Positions 36,794 through 45,629 of a stretch of DNA of 64,000 nucleotides are shown here, piece after piece. The notes under the pieces were generated by a model that saw only the letters and a list, made by a program, of their open reading frames with translations, was not told the origin of the DNA and made no database searches. Both the position numbers and the translations under genes were made by a program. Location: assembly GCA_030652995.1 (NCBI GenBank), contig JAUSAG010000009.1, forward strand, positions 1 to 64,000, given 5' to 3'. Every line of letters begins with the position of its first letter. Within the stretch, counting starts at the first letter, position 1. This DNA is from Methylotenera sp. GTDB lineage: Bacteria; Pseudomonadota; Gammaproteobacteria; Burkholderiales; Methylophilaceae.

Positions 36794-39250
36794 CTAAGTT
36801 TCATCTAAGCCAAGTAAAGCGACTTCACCAGAGGTGCCGCTGGCATAACCCAACAAACCTTCAGGATTAACACGTAGTGCAGCGCCAACAGGGCAGGCAC
36901 GTACGCATACAGGACCATCGGTAATATCTTTACACATATCGCATTTAACCGCGACCTTGCTACTATTGGTTGTGGGTAATGCTTTTGGCTCAATGCCCAG
37001 CATAATTTGCCACAGGCTACGTTCTGGCTGATCTTGAATCACAGCCATTTGAATCACGTCATACGGACAGTTCTGCTGGCAATTGCCACAACCGATGCAG
37101 CTATCATCTATATAAACTTCGCCATGTGGTGCACGGTGAATCGCGTCTGGCGGACAGTCTTTCATGCAATGCGGATGCTCGCAATGACGACATGAAGTAG
37201 GAACGCGGATGTTAGCAAAAATAGGTCCGGTGTCACGATCTAATCGCGTTGCACCGCCATGGGTATCGGCACAGGCTTGTTCACAGTGATTGCAGCGGAT
37301 ACATAATGACTCATCAATCAGCAATACATCAGTTGCTTCGCCAACGCCTTGTTGAATGAGGAACGAGATTAAGTTGGATTGCGTAGATTGGCTAGTAAAC
37401 GCACCGCTGCCATCAGAGGCACTTTCAAGTTGTTGACGTTTTTCTTGTTCTTGTAAATGATTAAGGTAGCGTGCATCAAGCGCGTTACGAATTTCAGGAT
37501 TTCGCGCGATGATGTCGCGCATACGATCTGCTTTAATCAACACGGCCTCAGTGGCTACTGCTGCACGCACGGTGGCGTAGCGGGGCTCGCCAGAAACCAG
37601 TGACATTTCTCCAACATAGTTACCCGCAGCCACATAAAACAGTACCACCTCGCGCCCGCCTATCATGCGGGATACGGTCACTGAACCACTTTGAATCAGG
37701 TACAAACCATCTGCTTCATCACCTTCGTGAAAAAGGTCTTCACCGGCTTCATAACTTTTAAGCGTTGCTTGACTGGCAACATCATTAAGGTCCTCTTCAC
37801 TTAAGGAGAGCCCAATACAAACTTGAACCACACTTTTAATGGCGACTTCGTTCAGCATGCGGCGCATAGCCTGTACTGAGCCTATCAGCTTTTGCATCAC
37901 ACGCCGTGGCGTTTCGATAATGACGCACTTGGTACGTGCGCGAACTGTGCCGGGCCTGCGGCGACCGGAAACCAAAGCAAGTTCGCCAAAAAAGTCGCCA
38001 GCTTTAAGTGTGGCATCTGGTTCGTTATCTTCATCAATCAGAACATCTAGTTCACCTTCAATGATAGAAAAGAAAGTGGTGCTGTAATCGTTGCGTTTAA
38101 AGATAATATCGCCAGGTTCTGACAATAAAATATTACTTTCCAACACCAGTTCACGTAATTGCAACGTATTGAGCATGGCGAGAATTGGCACGTTTTTTTG
38201 AATTTTATACAGCACATCATCAACCCCACGATCATTGCAAAAGTTTGAGAACTTTTCACGCAACAAAGTAGTATCAGCTGGCTCTACATCATTGCCAAGA
38301 ATATACTCAATAACCTCATAGCCTTGGTTGATGCCTTGCTTAATTAAAGGGTAACCGGCAAGTGCGCCTATAATATAGAGCCCGGATACATTGGATTCAT
38401 AACTGGCAGAAAGTAGCGGCAGGGCACCCACATCATCTGTCGGGAAAGCAATGCCAAAGCTCTCCAATAAGGGGCGCGATGGCAGCGCGCCAAGTCGAGC
38501 AATAATGCGGTGACACGGAATGCGTTCAACCCCCTTGGGCGTACTGGCAAAAAGGGTGATTGGAAATTCACCTGTGGCATTTTCTTCAATGGATTGAGGT
38601 TTGGTTTCGAGCAACCAATCTATAGCACCTTTTTGCCGTGATTCCATTAACTGGCTCAGGTTGCTTTCTTTTAAATTACTAAAGTCTTCAGCACGGTTAA
38701 CGATGATAACTTGGTTTTTATTGGTAAGTGCCAGCGCGTTTTCTACGCCACTATCACCACCGCCCACCACAATAATGGTTTCATTTTGGTAAGCGTCTGG
38801 GTCATCCAATTGATATTGTACTTGTGGTAAATCTTCACCGGGAATCCCTAGCCTGCGTAGATTACCTTGCACACCAATGGCAAGAACCACGTGATTAGCG
38901 GTGAACTTTTCGCCCTCTACCAATTCAACTTCAAGCTTGTTTTTAAGGCGTGAAATCGCAACCACTTTAGCTTCATAGCGCACATTAACTTTGTGATCTG
39001 CAATGGATTTTTCCCAATTTTCAAGCACAGTTTCACGTAATGATGCCGTAAATGGAAGCGGGCTACGAAGAGGTAATCCACGAGGCTCAGACATCACTAG
39101 TTTACCGCGCTGATAGCTACGAATCGTGCTTGCTACAGTTTGCGACGCCTCTAGCAATATGTATGAAACGCCATGCTCGGCCGCTCGGATGGCTGCTGAT
39201 AATCCACTGGGTCCGGCTCCAATAATAATGACATTAAAATGTTTGGGCAT
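36794..39250 (-). CDS. FAD/NAD(P) oxidoreductase with two cyclic-nucleotide-binding domains and a four-cluster ferredoxin domain
   Basis: The 818-residue protein has four visible modules. A thioredoxin-reductase-like FAD/NAD(P) domain (about 1-320) has IIGAGPSGLSAAIRA and VVVGGGDSGVENALAL but no redox-active CxxC. Cyclic-nucleotide-binding domain 1 (about 360-470) has FFGELALVSGRRRPGTVRA, and domain 2 (about 485-610) has YVGEMSLVSGEPRYATVRA with the phosphate-binding Arg. A ferredoxin region (about 649-790) has four Cys groups (CIRCNHCEQAC, CRHCEHPHCMKDC, CIGCGNCQQNC, CDMCK..CVRAC) as in DmsB/NrfC-type electron-transfer subunits. No signal peptide is seen, so it is cytoplasmic. It leads the operon. 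It probably channels NAD(P)H or quinone electrons to the membrane partner under control of a small nucleotide. The function is not known to me. Confidence 0.85.
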   Translation of the reverse strand: MPKHFNVIIIGAGPSGLSAAIRAAEHGVSYILLEASQTVASTIRSYQRGKLVMSEPRGLPLRSPLPFTASLRETVLENWEKSIADHKVNVRYEAKVVAISRLKNKLEVELVEGEKFTANHVVLAIGVQGNLRRLGIPGEDLPQVQYQLDDPDAYQNETIIVVGGGDSGVENALALTNKNQVIIVNRAEDFSNLKESNLSQLMESRQKGAIDWLLETKPQSIEENATGEFPITLFASTPKGVERIPCHRIIARLGALPSRPLLESFGIAFPTDDVGALPLLSASYESNVSGLYIIGALAGYPLIKQGINQGYEVIEYILGNDVEPADTTLLREKFSNFCNDRGVDDVLYKIQKNVPILAMLNTLQLRELVLESNILLSEPGDIIFKRNDYSTTFFSIIEGELDVLIDEDNEPDATLKAGDFFGELALVSGRRRPGTVRARTKCVIIETPRRVMQKLIGSVQAMRRMLNEVAIKSVVQVCIGLSLSEEDLNDVASQATLKSYEAGEDLFHEGDEADGLYLIQSGSVTVSRMIGGREVVLFYVAAGNYVGEMSLVSGEPRYATVRAAVATEAVLIKADRMRDIIARNPEIRNALDARYLNHLQEQEKRQQLESASDGSGAFTSQSTQSNLISFLIQQGVGEATDVLLIDESLCIRCNHCEQACADTHGGATRLDRDTGPIFANIRVPTSCRHCEHPHCMKDCPPDAIHRAPHGEVYIDDSCIGCGNCQQNCPYDVIQMAVIQDQPERSLWQIMLGIEPKALPTTNSSKVAVKCDMCKDITDGPVCVRACPVGAALRVNPEGLLGYASGTSGEVALLGLDET

Positions 39251-39423
39251 GAAGTCTTCGATTGTTTTTAAATTGCAATTTTAAAAGGCGTATAGATGGT
39301 GTCATATACGAGGTGATAAGTCAAAATTGAGTGGGCTAAAAAACTTAAGTTTTCAAGCTTTATTGCTTCAACCCGATGAAGTATCAACTTCCATTCGGCC
39401 AGACCTTGTCTAAGGCGTTGCAT

Positions 39424-39456
39424 CCATTCACATTTCGACAAACTCAATGTGAATGG
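39424..39456. repeat. 11-bp perfect hairpin repeat
   Basis: CCATTCACATT (39424-39434) and AATGTGAATGG (39446-39456) flank TCGACAAACTC. The layout and the TTCGACAAxCTCA core resemble dispersed palindromic repeats found in many proteobacteria. Confidence 0.6.
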
Positions 39457-39864
39457 ACTTCAAATACCACTAAACCGAATCAATAGAATGTGTTTTTCTT
39501 TTAATTATTTGGGTATATGTATTCGATGATTGATTTTGCATTTTGTAATTGCGAAGCATAAACAAATTATATGATTGATTTGGCAAAGTTACTCAGAGAT
39601 TAAGTGCCATATTGCGGACGCTGCTGAAGCGTCACTATCAACTCACTTCTCTCACCAATTTTTTTCTGATAGGTAGTTAAGTGGGATATTGCAGTTAGAC
39701 ATACTTAATTACTGTATGACTCGTTACAACTGTGAGTGCTTAAACCTGATTGCCACATAGCTAACATTCACAAAATTGAACTGTCTCAAGCCCCATTTAA
39801 AAACAGAGTCTAAATGACATCAACAGAGGACTAAATTGCTGGATAAATTCCGGTAAGAAAATTT

Positions 39865-39911
39865 ATTGTTCATAACAATTTAAAGATAATTTAAACTCAA
39901 TGCATTGAGTT
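39865..39911. promoter_or_regulatory. Two palindromes immediately upstream of the diguanylate cyclase
   Basis: ATTGTT-CAT-AACAAT (39865-39879) and the uninterrupted 18-base palindrome AACTCAATGCATTGAGTT (39894-39911) lie 58 and 26 bases before the predicted TTG start. Beyond one mismatched pair, the second one's symmetry continues for three more bases on each side. They are good operator candidates. Confidence 0.5.
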
Positions 39912-39936
39912 AAAATTATGTTATTAATATCTGCAT

Positions 39937-41229
39937 TTGAGAATTCAATTGAAAAACAAGCTACTACACCATTACGCTGAACTCGACTTAGATGCCGTAT
40001 TTGAAAAATTCTATGACACGATGCTTTCAAATGCAGACTTCTCTGGATTTTTCAAAGATACCGCGCAGATTAAGTCATTGGTAGTACGTCAAAAGCAGTT
40101 TCTGCTTGATTCAATTCTAATGACCGATGAGGAAATCAAAACGCGCTATGTAGCATTGGGTGAAATGCACCACCAAATCAATGTACCTTATGTCGATTAT
40201 ATGGCGGGGATGAATATATTAGAGCAAGGGTTAATTCTGGCAGTGGTCTCGCATCAAGAGTCTATGGAAATGCTAGAAACAACATTTCATTTTTTCAAGA
40301 TAATTCGCGCATACACGGCTAAGGGTTATTTGAATAAGATGCTTGAGGCTGATATTGAAGATATTGATCGCTATTTAACGCACGTGCAACGCGCCTCAGA
40401 AATTGACACATTGCTTGCCACTGAACGTATTATTTGGCTTAAAAATGTGGTTTTTGCTATCAAGGTGGGTAATCGTGCCGCAGCTCCAGCACTGCACATG
40501 CCACCAGATATTGTCGATAGTATCAAATCGGCCACTTCAGGTGATAACGCGCTTGCCAGTTACGCTGTAGATATGTCAGCTAGAATGGAAATGAATGCTA
40601 GGAATGTGTTCTACTTTCTAGATAAAGGCAGTTTCGAAGAGGCGCTTCCCTTATACCGTGAGCTCATGAGTATCTATAAGCTTACCTTGATGCTGACGAA
40701 TGTTGTCACCATCGCTTCTACCAATTTGCTAATGCAAAATCTGACAAAAGATACATTGACGGGTCTGTTAACCCGCCATTCATTTACATCCATCCTAAGC
40801 AGGGAACTCTCTATCGCCACTGCTGGGCAATATCAGCTCTCGTTCATTATGATTGATATAGATTTTTTTAAGAATGTGAACGACGTTTATGGACATATGG
40901 CAGGTGATTTAGTCCTTGCTAAAGTGGCGCAAACTGCTGCGGCAACTATGCGTGCTACTGATTATGCTTTCCGACAAGGTGGTGAAGAGTTCCTGCTTGT
41001 ACTTAAGGGCGCTTCACTAGTCATTACATGCGCACAAGCAGAAATAATGCGACAGAAAATTGAGAGTCTTGAATTTGAATTTGATGGCAAAAAATTTAAT
41101 GTAACGGCGAGTTTTGGTGTGGCGGTATTTAGCGCGCCGTTTGACTTGACGTATGAAGCCATGCTGGATGTCGTCGATAAGAAACTCTATGCCGCTAAAG
41201 AGACTGGGCGTAACCGCGTGGTTTCATAG
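39937..41229 (+). CDS. Diguanylate cyclase with N-terminal globin-coupled-sensor-like domain
   Basis: The 430-residue cytosolic protein has an all-helical N-terminal domain (about 10-165) resembling globin-coupled sensors. VVRQKQFLLDSI aligns with the E-helix region, and EMHHQINVPYVDYMAGM fits the segment carrying the proximal heme His. A linker region and a complete GGDEF domain (about 268-430) follow, with DTLTGLLTRHSF, MIDIDFFKNVNDVYGHMAGD and the active-site motif RQGGEEF. The domain should make cyclic di-GMP, possibly under oxygen or redox control. An inhibitory RxxD I-site is not obvious. The start codon is uncertain: TTG 39937 or TTG 39949. It faces away from the redox operon and shares its upstream region. 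Confidence 0.85.
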   Translation: MRIQLKNKLLHHYAELDLDAVFEKFYDTMLSNADFSGFFKDTAQIKSLVVRQKQFLLDSILMTDEEIKTRYVALGEMHHQINVPYVDYMAGMNILEQGLILAVVSHQESMEMLETTFHFFKIIRAYTAKGYLNKMLEADIEDIDRYLTHVQRASEIDTLLATERIIWLKNVVFAIKVGNRAAAPALHMPPDIVDSIKSATSGDNALASYAVDMSARMEMNARNVFYFLDKGSFEEALPLYRELMSIYKLTLMLTNVVTIASTNLLMQNLTKDTLTGLLTRHSFTSILSRELSIATAGQYQLSFIMIDIDFFKNVNDVYGHMAGDLVLAKVAQTAAATMRATDYAFRQGGEEFLLVLKGASLVITCAQAEIMRQKIESLEFEFDGKKFNVTASFGVAVFSAPFDLTYEAMLDVVDKKLYAAKETGRNRVVS

Positions 41230-41368
41230 TCTATCATTTACACAAGATGCGCTTACAGATCGCTATGGGGATTATTGCAGCCAAACATCCTTAATTAGGA
41301 TGTAATTCATATAGGGGTGCCCATTTATTTTGATCAAATCTTAAATTATTAAAATGGTCCTAAAATAT

Positions 41369-41698
41369 TTAAGCCGATAAATCGCCACCACCTTTTTTCA
41401 TTATTTTTCCGTCAGCGGCACGTTGTTTACGCACCTCTTTAGGGTCGGCTATTAAAGTGCGATAAATTTCGACACGATCTAAATGTCTGAGTGGAGATTC
41501 TAATTTAGTCAGCTTGCCGAAAACACCAATTTTATTCACAGATAAATCAATTTCTGGAAATTTATTTAAAATACCGGATGCTTGAATCGCCTGCTCGGCA
41601 GACGCGCCATCTTGCACGTTAACTGGCACAATCAACTGCTCTGTAGGTAATGCGTATGCCACTTCTACTGTAATATTGGCTTGGTTATTCACTGTCAT
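41369..41698 (-). CDS. rnfH: RnfH-family ubiquitin-like protein (RatB)
   Basis: The 109-residue UPF0125 protein has a beta-grasp core (INITVEVAYA-type start, then VPVNVQDGASAEQAIQASGIL, IGVFGKLTKLESPLRHLDRVEIYRTLIADPKEVRKQRA) and a Lys-rich tail. Members sit beside ratA and smpB or in rnf operons; the biochemical role is unsettled. The gene follows ratA by 20 bases on the same strand. Confidence 0.92.
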   Translation of the reverse strand: MTVNNQANITVEVAYALPTEQLIVPVNVQDGASAEQAIQASGILNKFPEIDLSVNKIGVFGKLTKLESPLRHLDRVEIYRTLIADPKEVRKQRAADGKIMKKGGGDLSA

Positions 41699-41718
41699 CG
41701 TCCTTTTGGCTTCTATTT

Positions 41719-42150
41719 TTATGCATATACTTTATCAGCACGCGTCACAAATCCATCAACAAAGGTATTAGCGATGTGGCTAAAAACGGGTGCGATGATT
41801 TTTTCTAAAAAGCTGTTAGTAAACTCATAATTGAGCATGAATTCAATTTTACAGGCGCTATCATTTAGCGCGATAAAGCGCCATACGCCTTCAAGCTGCT
41901 TAAATGGGCCATCTTTAAGTTTAATTTCCATCAAGCTAGGGTAAGTTTTATGGTTTTCGGTGGTAAATTTTTGGTGCAAGCCGTGGTAGGCAATATGCAG
42001 TGTGGCAATGGTCGAGATTTCATCTTGTTTAATTAAGTCTACGCCACCGCACCAAGGCAAGAACTCAGGATACTTGGTCACATCGTCCACCAGCGCGTAC
42101 ATTCGGCTTGCTGAATGGTTGATGAGAACTGATTTTTGAACTTGTGCCAT
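41719..42150 (-). CDS. ratA: RatA / COQ10-like START-domain protein
   Basis: The 143-residue protein belongs to the polyketide-cyclase/START superfamily: MAQVQKSVLINHSASRMYALVDDVTKYPEFLPWC, then GPFKQLEGVWRF and ANTFVDGFVTRADKVY. RatA was described as a ribosome-association toxin in E. coli, while eukaryotic Coq10 binds ubiquinone. For this chromosomal homologue a ubiquinone-related role is equally plausible. The ATG at 42150 has AAAGGAAAGC directly upstream, better than the ATG 18 bases earlier. It is divergent from smpB, a conserved arrangement. Confidence 0.92.
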   Translation of the reverse strand: MAQVQKSVLINHSASRMYALVDDVTKYPEFLPWCGGVDLIKQDEISTIATLHIAYHGLHQKFTTENHKTYPSLMEIKLKDGPFKQLEGVWRFIALNDSACKIEFMLNYEFTNSFLEKIIAPVFSHIANTFVDGFVTRADKVYA

Positions 42151-42259
42151 GCTTTCCTTTAATGACAAGCTAAATATGCGCGAGTGTTGTTAAGCAAACT
42201 GGCGCATAAAGTAGAGTAAAATGATATTTTAAGTCATTCGCCAAGAAATATTTAGTTTT

Positions 42260-42709
42260 ATGAGCATTGCACAAAATAAAAAAGCTTTTTTTGATTACTA
42301 CATAGAAGATAAGTATGAGGCTGGTATTGTTTTAGAAGGCTGGGAAGTTAAAGCCATTCGAGATAACCGCGTCAATATTAAAGAAGCTTATGTCATTATT
42401 CAACGTGGAGAGATTTACCTCATTGGTTGCCACGTCACACCATTAGGTGCAGCTTCTACGCATATTCGGCCAGATGCAATAAGAACGCGTAAGCTATTGT
42501 TGCATAATGAAGAAATCATCAAGTTAATTGCTAAAGTTGAACGCTCTGGGTACACCATTGTCCCGCTTGATTTGCATTTTTCAAAAGGGCGCGTCAAAGT
42601 GCAAATTGGGTTAGCCAAAGGTAAAAAGCAACACGATAAACGTGATACTGAAAAAGAACGTGATTGGGAGCGTGAAAAAGGCAGGATTATGCGGGCGCAT
42701 AATAAATAA
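42260..42709 (+). CDS. smpB: SsrA (tmRNA)-binding protein
   Basis: The 149-residue OB-fold protein escorts tmRNA to stalled ribosomes for trans-translation. [66 protein letters not shown] and the basic C-terminal tail that probes the decoding centre are all present. tmRNA itself was not found in the window. Confidence 0.97.
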   Translation: MSIAQNKKAFFDYYIEDKYEAGIVLEGWEVKAIRDNRVNIKEAYVIIQRGEIYLIGCHVTPLGAASTHIRPDAIRTRKLLLHNEEIIKLIAKVERSGYTIVPLDLHFSKGRVKVQIGLAKGKKQHDKRDTEKERDWEREKGRIMRAHNK

Positions 42710-42712
42710 ACT

Positions 42713-43189
42713 ATGCCCCGTGCTCTATGCCTCAATCTTCCCACAGGTCTGACAAAAGCGCTTTCACTCAAGCAACCCTATGCATGGTTAATCGCTCACG
42801 GATATTTGTTGGTGGATGACCGTACTTGGGGAACACAGTACCGTGGACCTGTCTTGATTCACGCCAGTAAAGGCTTGTACGCTGAGTATTATGACTACCT
42901 GAAATCCAACACTGATATTCCTTTGCCAGCTAAAGACAAACTGGAGTATGGCGGCATAGTCGGCATTGCCAATTTGGTATTGTGCTGCCGACCAGGAGAA
43001 TTGCCAGATGGTATAAGCCGTCAGCAACGTGCACACTTTGGCGGGGTTCACCAAACATATTATGGCTTTCTTTTTGAGCAGGCGACCCCTTTGACGCTTA
43101 TGCCATGCCGAGGGAAGCTCGGAATTTTTGAAATTGACATCGATGAGCTATTAGCGGCCCCACCTGTTAAGCAAGCTGAGTTATTCTAG
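42713..43189 (+). CDS. ASCH-domain protein
   Basis: The 158-residue protein has the ASCH (PUA-like beta-barrel) pattern: ALSLKQPYAWLIAHGYLLVDDRTWGTQYRGPVLIHASK near the N-terminus, then GGIVGIANLVLCCRPGE and a C-terminal GKLGIFEIDI. ASCH proteins are predicted RNA-binding or modified-nucleoside hydrolases. The gene starts 3 bases after smpB without a clear ribosome site, so translational reinitiation is likely. The RNA-related neighbour smpB fits but proves nothing. Confidence 0.82.
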   Translation: MPRALCLNLPTGLTKALSLKQPYAWLIAHGYLLVDDRTWGTQYRGPVLIHASKGLYAEYYDYLKSNTDIPLPAKDKLEYGGIVGIANLVLCCRPGELPDGISRQQRAHFGGVHQTYYGFLFEQATPLTLMPCRGKLGIFEIDIDELLAAPPVKQAELF

Positions 43190-43226
43190 TTTCTCGATTA
43201 TTAGCCTTGCATACCTGGGTGACTTG

Positions 43227-43409
43227 ATGACCAAACATGAACAACTAAAATACCAAGACTGTCTGCAATGCTCGCATTACTTCATTTCTTATGATGCTAG
43301 TTTTCCTTACGGTTGCCGTGCGATGAACTTCAAAAGTAAACAGCTGCCATGCAAGGAAGTATTTGAAGTTTCTAAAGCTCACTGCATGATGTTTGTGAAA
43401 AAGGCGTAG
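43227..43409 (+). CDS. Small cysteine-rich protein, uncharacterised
   Basis: The 60-residue product has cysteines at CLQCSHYF (two, CxxC), FPYGCRAMNF, LPCKEVF and AHCMMF. The spacing suggests a compact zinc- or metal-binding fold. I recall similar small proteins in betaproteobacteria but no function. It follows the ASCH gene by 37 bases. ATG 43227 is preferred to the in-frame TTG three bases upstream. Confidence 0.6.
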   Translation: MTKHEQLKYQDCLQCSHYFISYDASFPYGCRAMNFKSKQLPCKEVFEVSKAHCMMFVKKA

Positions 43410-43643
43410 CCGTTATTGGTCTTAAAATTACACTTAAACTAAGTTCAAGAATAATGCTTCGAGTCACTTACCATGCAGCGAATCTAAAATTAGTTGACCT
43501 CAAATTAGCGGATCAATGAAGGGATGCGAAATGGTGTTCAAAATTAGCATTGAGCTGGATGCGTGCTATCGTTAAACTTGACCCTGCGTCAGTTTTGTCA
43601 AAAAATACGCCCGTTAGAAAAATATGAAATATAAGGAATAAGC

Positions 43644-45629
43644 ATGGCAGAAAAAGAATATGGCGCAGATTCAGTAAAGGTTTTACGTGGCTTAGAGCCA
43701 GTACGCGCTAGACCTGGCATGTACACTCGAACGGACTCTCCGACGCATATCGTGCAGGAAGTGATTGATAATGCGGCAGATGAAGCGCTTGGCGGTCATG
43801 CCACACATATTTCGGTCACTATTTTTAAGGATGGCGCAGTTGAGGTGTCCGACAATGGCCGAGGCATTCCTGTAGAAATTCCCACCGGTGAATCTCAACC
43901 AGCGGTTGAGTTGGTTTTTGTACAACTGCACGCTGGCGGTAAGTTTGATAAAGAGGATGAAAATAGTTCGTATCGTTTTTCTGGCGGTTTGCATGGCGTT
44001 GGTGTGTCTGTCACCAATGCACTTTCTACGCGCTTGGAAGTTAAAGTGAAGCGTGGTGGCAAGGTTCACGGGCTCACATTTGCGCATGGTGACTGCATGG
44101 AGCCATTAACGGAAATTGGAAAATGTTTGAAGAAAGACACTGGCACTACGGTGAAATGCTGGCCAGATCCTAAATATTTTGATTCGCCAAGCGTTTCTTT
44201 ACCACAGCTTGAGCATTTAATTAAATCTAAGGCAGTACTTCTGCGCGGAGTGAGTGTCACGCTGAGCATTGAAGGCGCGGAAGGTTTTGATGAGCGTTCG
44301 TGGACGTATGAAGGTGGATTGCCCCAGTACCTGGACGAGATGCTAGGCGAGCGTGACGAGATTGAAAATGAGTCGCCAATCCCGACCATTTCAGGCGAAT
44401 TTTACCATCACGAAAATAATGATGGCATATCAAAAGGTGAGGGCGCTCTATGGGCATTGTCATTTGGCGCAGGCGGCGCGCGCGGCGAATCCTACGTTAA
44501 CCTGATTCCAACGCTCTCAGGTGGTACGCATGAAGCTGGACTGCGTAATGGTGTATTTGAGGCGATCAAAACTTTCATGGAGCATCACAGTATGATGCAG
44601 CGTGGCATTAAAATTTCATCGGAAGATGTTTGGAGTAATGTAGGTTATGTATTGGCAGCAAAAGTCTTGGATCCTCAATTTCAAGGGCAAACTAAAGAAA
44701 AGCTGACCAATCGAGATGCCATGAAAATGGTGGCTTCATCCGTGAAGCCAATGATGGAAACTTGGTTGAGTCAAAATGTAGATTATGCAAAGCGTATTTC
44801 TGATTTAGTGAATCGTTCTGCGGCAGCGCGGAATAAATCGACACAAAAAATTGAGAAACGTAAATCTTCTGGCGTCAATATGATGCCATCCAAGCTTACC
44901 GACTGTGAAGCCGCGGGGACAATGGCCGCTGAATTGTTTTTAGTCGAGGGTGACTCGGCAGGCGGTAGCGCGAAGATGGGGCGCAATAATGAATTCCAGT
45001 CATTGCTACCATTGCGCGGCAAGGTGCTCAATACTTGGGAAGTGGATGCCGGACGTATTTTTGGTAATTCTGAGGTGCATGATATTTTTGTGGCACTAGG
45101 GATTGAGCCACATACCCTTAAAGATGACCCTGATTTTTCTGGCCTGCGTTACGGTAAATTATGTATTTTGTCGGATGCTGATGTGGATGGTTCGCATATT
45201 CAGGTGTTATTGCTCACCATGCTGTTGCGACACGCTCCTAAACTCATTGAACGTGGTCATGTGTATATTTCACAACCCCCGTTATATCGAATAGATGTGC
45301 CGGCACAAGGCAAGAATAAGCCGATGCGCAAAATCTATGTGTCTGACGATGCTGAAAAAATATTGATGATTGAAAAACTAAAACGCGAAGGCATTGCAGA
45401 AGAAAAGCTGGGTATTCAGCGTTTTAAAGGTCTGGGGGAAATGAACCCGGAGCAGTTGTGGGAAACCACGCTATGTCCAGATACACGGCGCTTAGTGCAG
45501 GTGAGGTTGCCTGAAAATGAGGTGGAAGGTGCGCATAAAATGTTTGATATGTTGATGGCAAAAAATGAGTCTCCAGCCAGAAAAGCCTGGATGGAGCGTC
45601 GTGGTAATGATGTTGAGGCCGATGTGTAA
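43644..45629 (+). CDS. parE: DNA topoisomerase IV subunit B
   Basis: The 661-residue GHKL ATPase subunit has EVIDNAADEALGGHATHISVTI, DNGRGIPVEIP, YRFSGGLHGVGVSVTNALS, the TOPRIM segment LFLVEGDSAGGSAKMGRNNEFQ with the acidic DADVDGSHIQ, and RFKGLGEMNPEQLWETT. Length and absence of a GyrB-type insertion fit ParE. AAGGAATAAGC precedes the ATG. parC follows immediately after the stop. Confidence 0.96.
   Translation: MAEKEYGADSVKVLRGLEPVRARPGMYTRTDSPTHIVQEVIDNAADEALGGHATHISVTIFKDGAVEVSDNGRGIPVEIPTGESQPAVELVFVQLHAGGKFDKEDENSSYRFSGGLHGVGVSVTNALSTRLEVKVKRGGKVHGLTFAHGDCMEPLTEIGKCLKKDTGTTVKCWPDPKYFDSPSVSLPQLEHLIKSKAVLLRGVSVTLSIEGAEGFDERSWTYEGGLPQYLDEMLGERDEIENESPIPTISGEFYHHENNDGISKGEGALWALSFGAGGARGESYVNLIPTLSGGTHEAGLRNGVFEAIKTFMEHHSMMQRGIKISSEDVWSNVGYVLAAKVLDPQFQGQTKEKLTNRDAMKMVASSVKPMMETWLSQNVDYAKRISDLVNRSAAARNKSTQKIEKRKSSGVNMMPSKLTDCEAAGTMAAELFLVEGDSAGGSAKMGRNNEFQSLLPLRGKVLNTWEVDAGRIFGNSEVHDIFVALGIEPHTLKDDPDFSGLRYGKLCILSDADVDGSHIQVLLLTMLLRHAPKLIERGHVYISQPPLYRIDVPAQGKNKPMRKIYVSDDAEKILMIEKLKREGIAEEKLGIQRFKGLGEMNPEQLWETTLCPDTRRLVQVRLPENEVEGAHKMFDMLMAKNESPARKAWMERRGNDVEADV

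Larger units (their letters stand above)
39251..39936. other. 686-base intergenic region between the redox operon and the diguanylate cyclase
   Basis: No supportable ORF was found. It is AT-rich and contains one hairpin repeat at 39424-39456 and two palindromes at 39865-39879 and 39894-39911, next to the right-hand gene. It must hold the divergent promoters of the two flanking units. I could not assign -35/-10 boxes with confidence. Confidence 0.6.

Noticed and set aside
36794-39250. Thioredoxin reductase as the function of the FAD protein
   Set aside because: The fold is similar, but the redox-active CxxC is missing from the reductase region, and the cNMP and Fe-S domains point to another role.
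41719-42150. RatA/RnfH as a genuine toxin-antitoxin pair
   Set aside because: The pair and its smpB neighbour are conserved core genes; the name is historical and a housekeeping role in quinone or envelope function is more likely.
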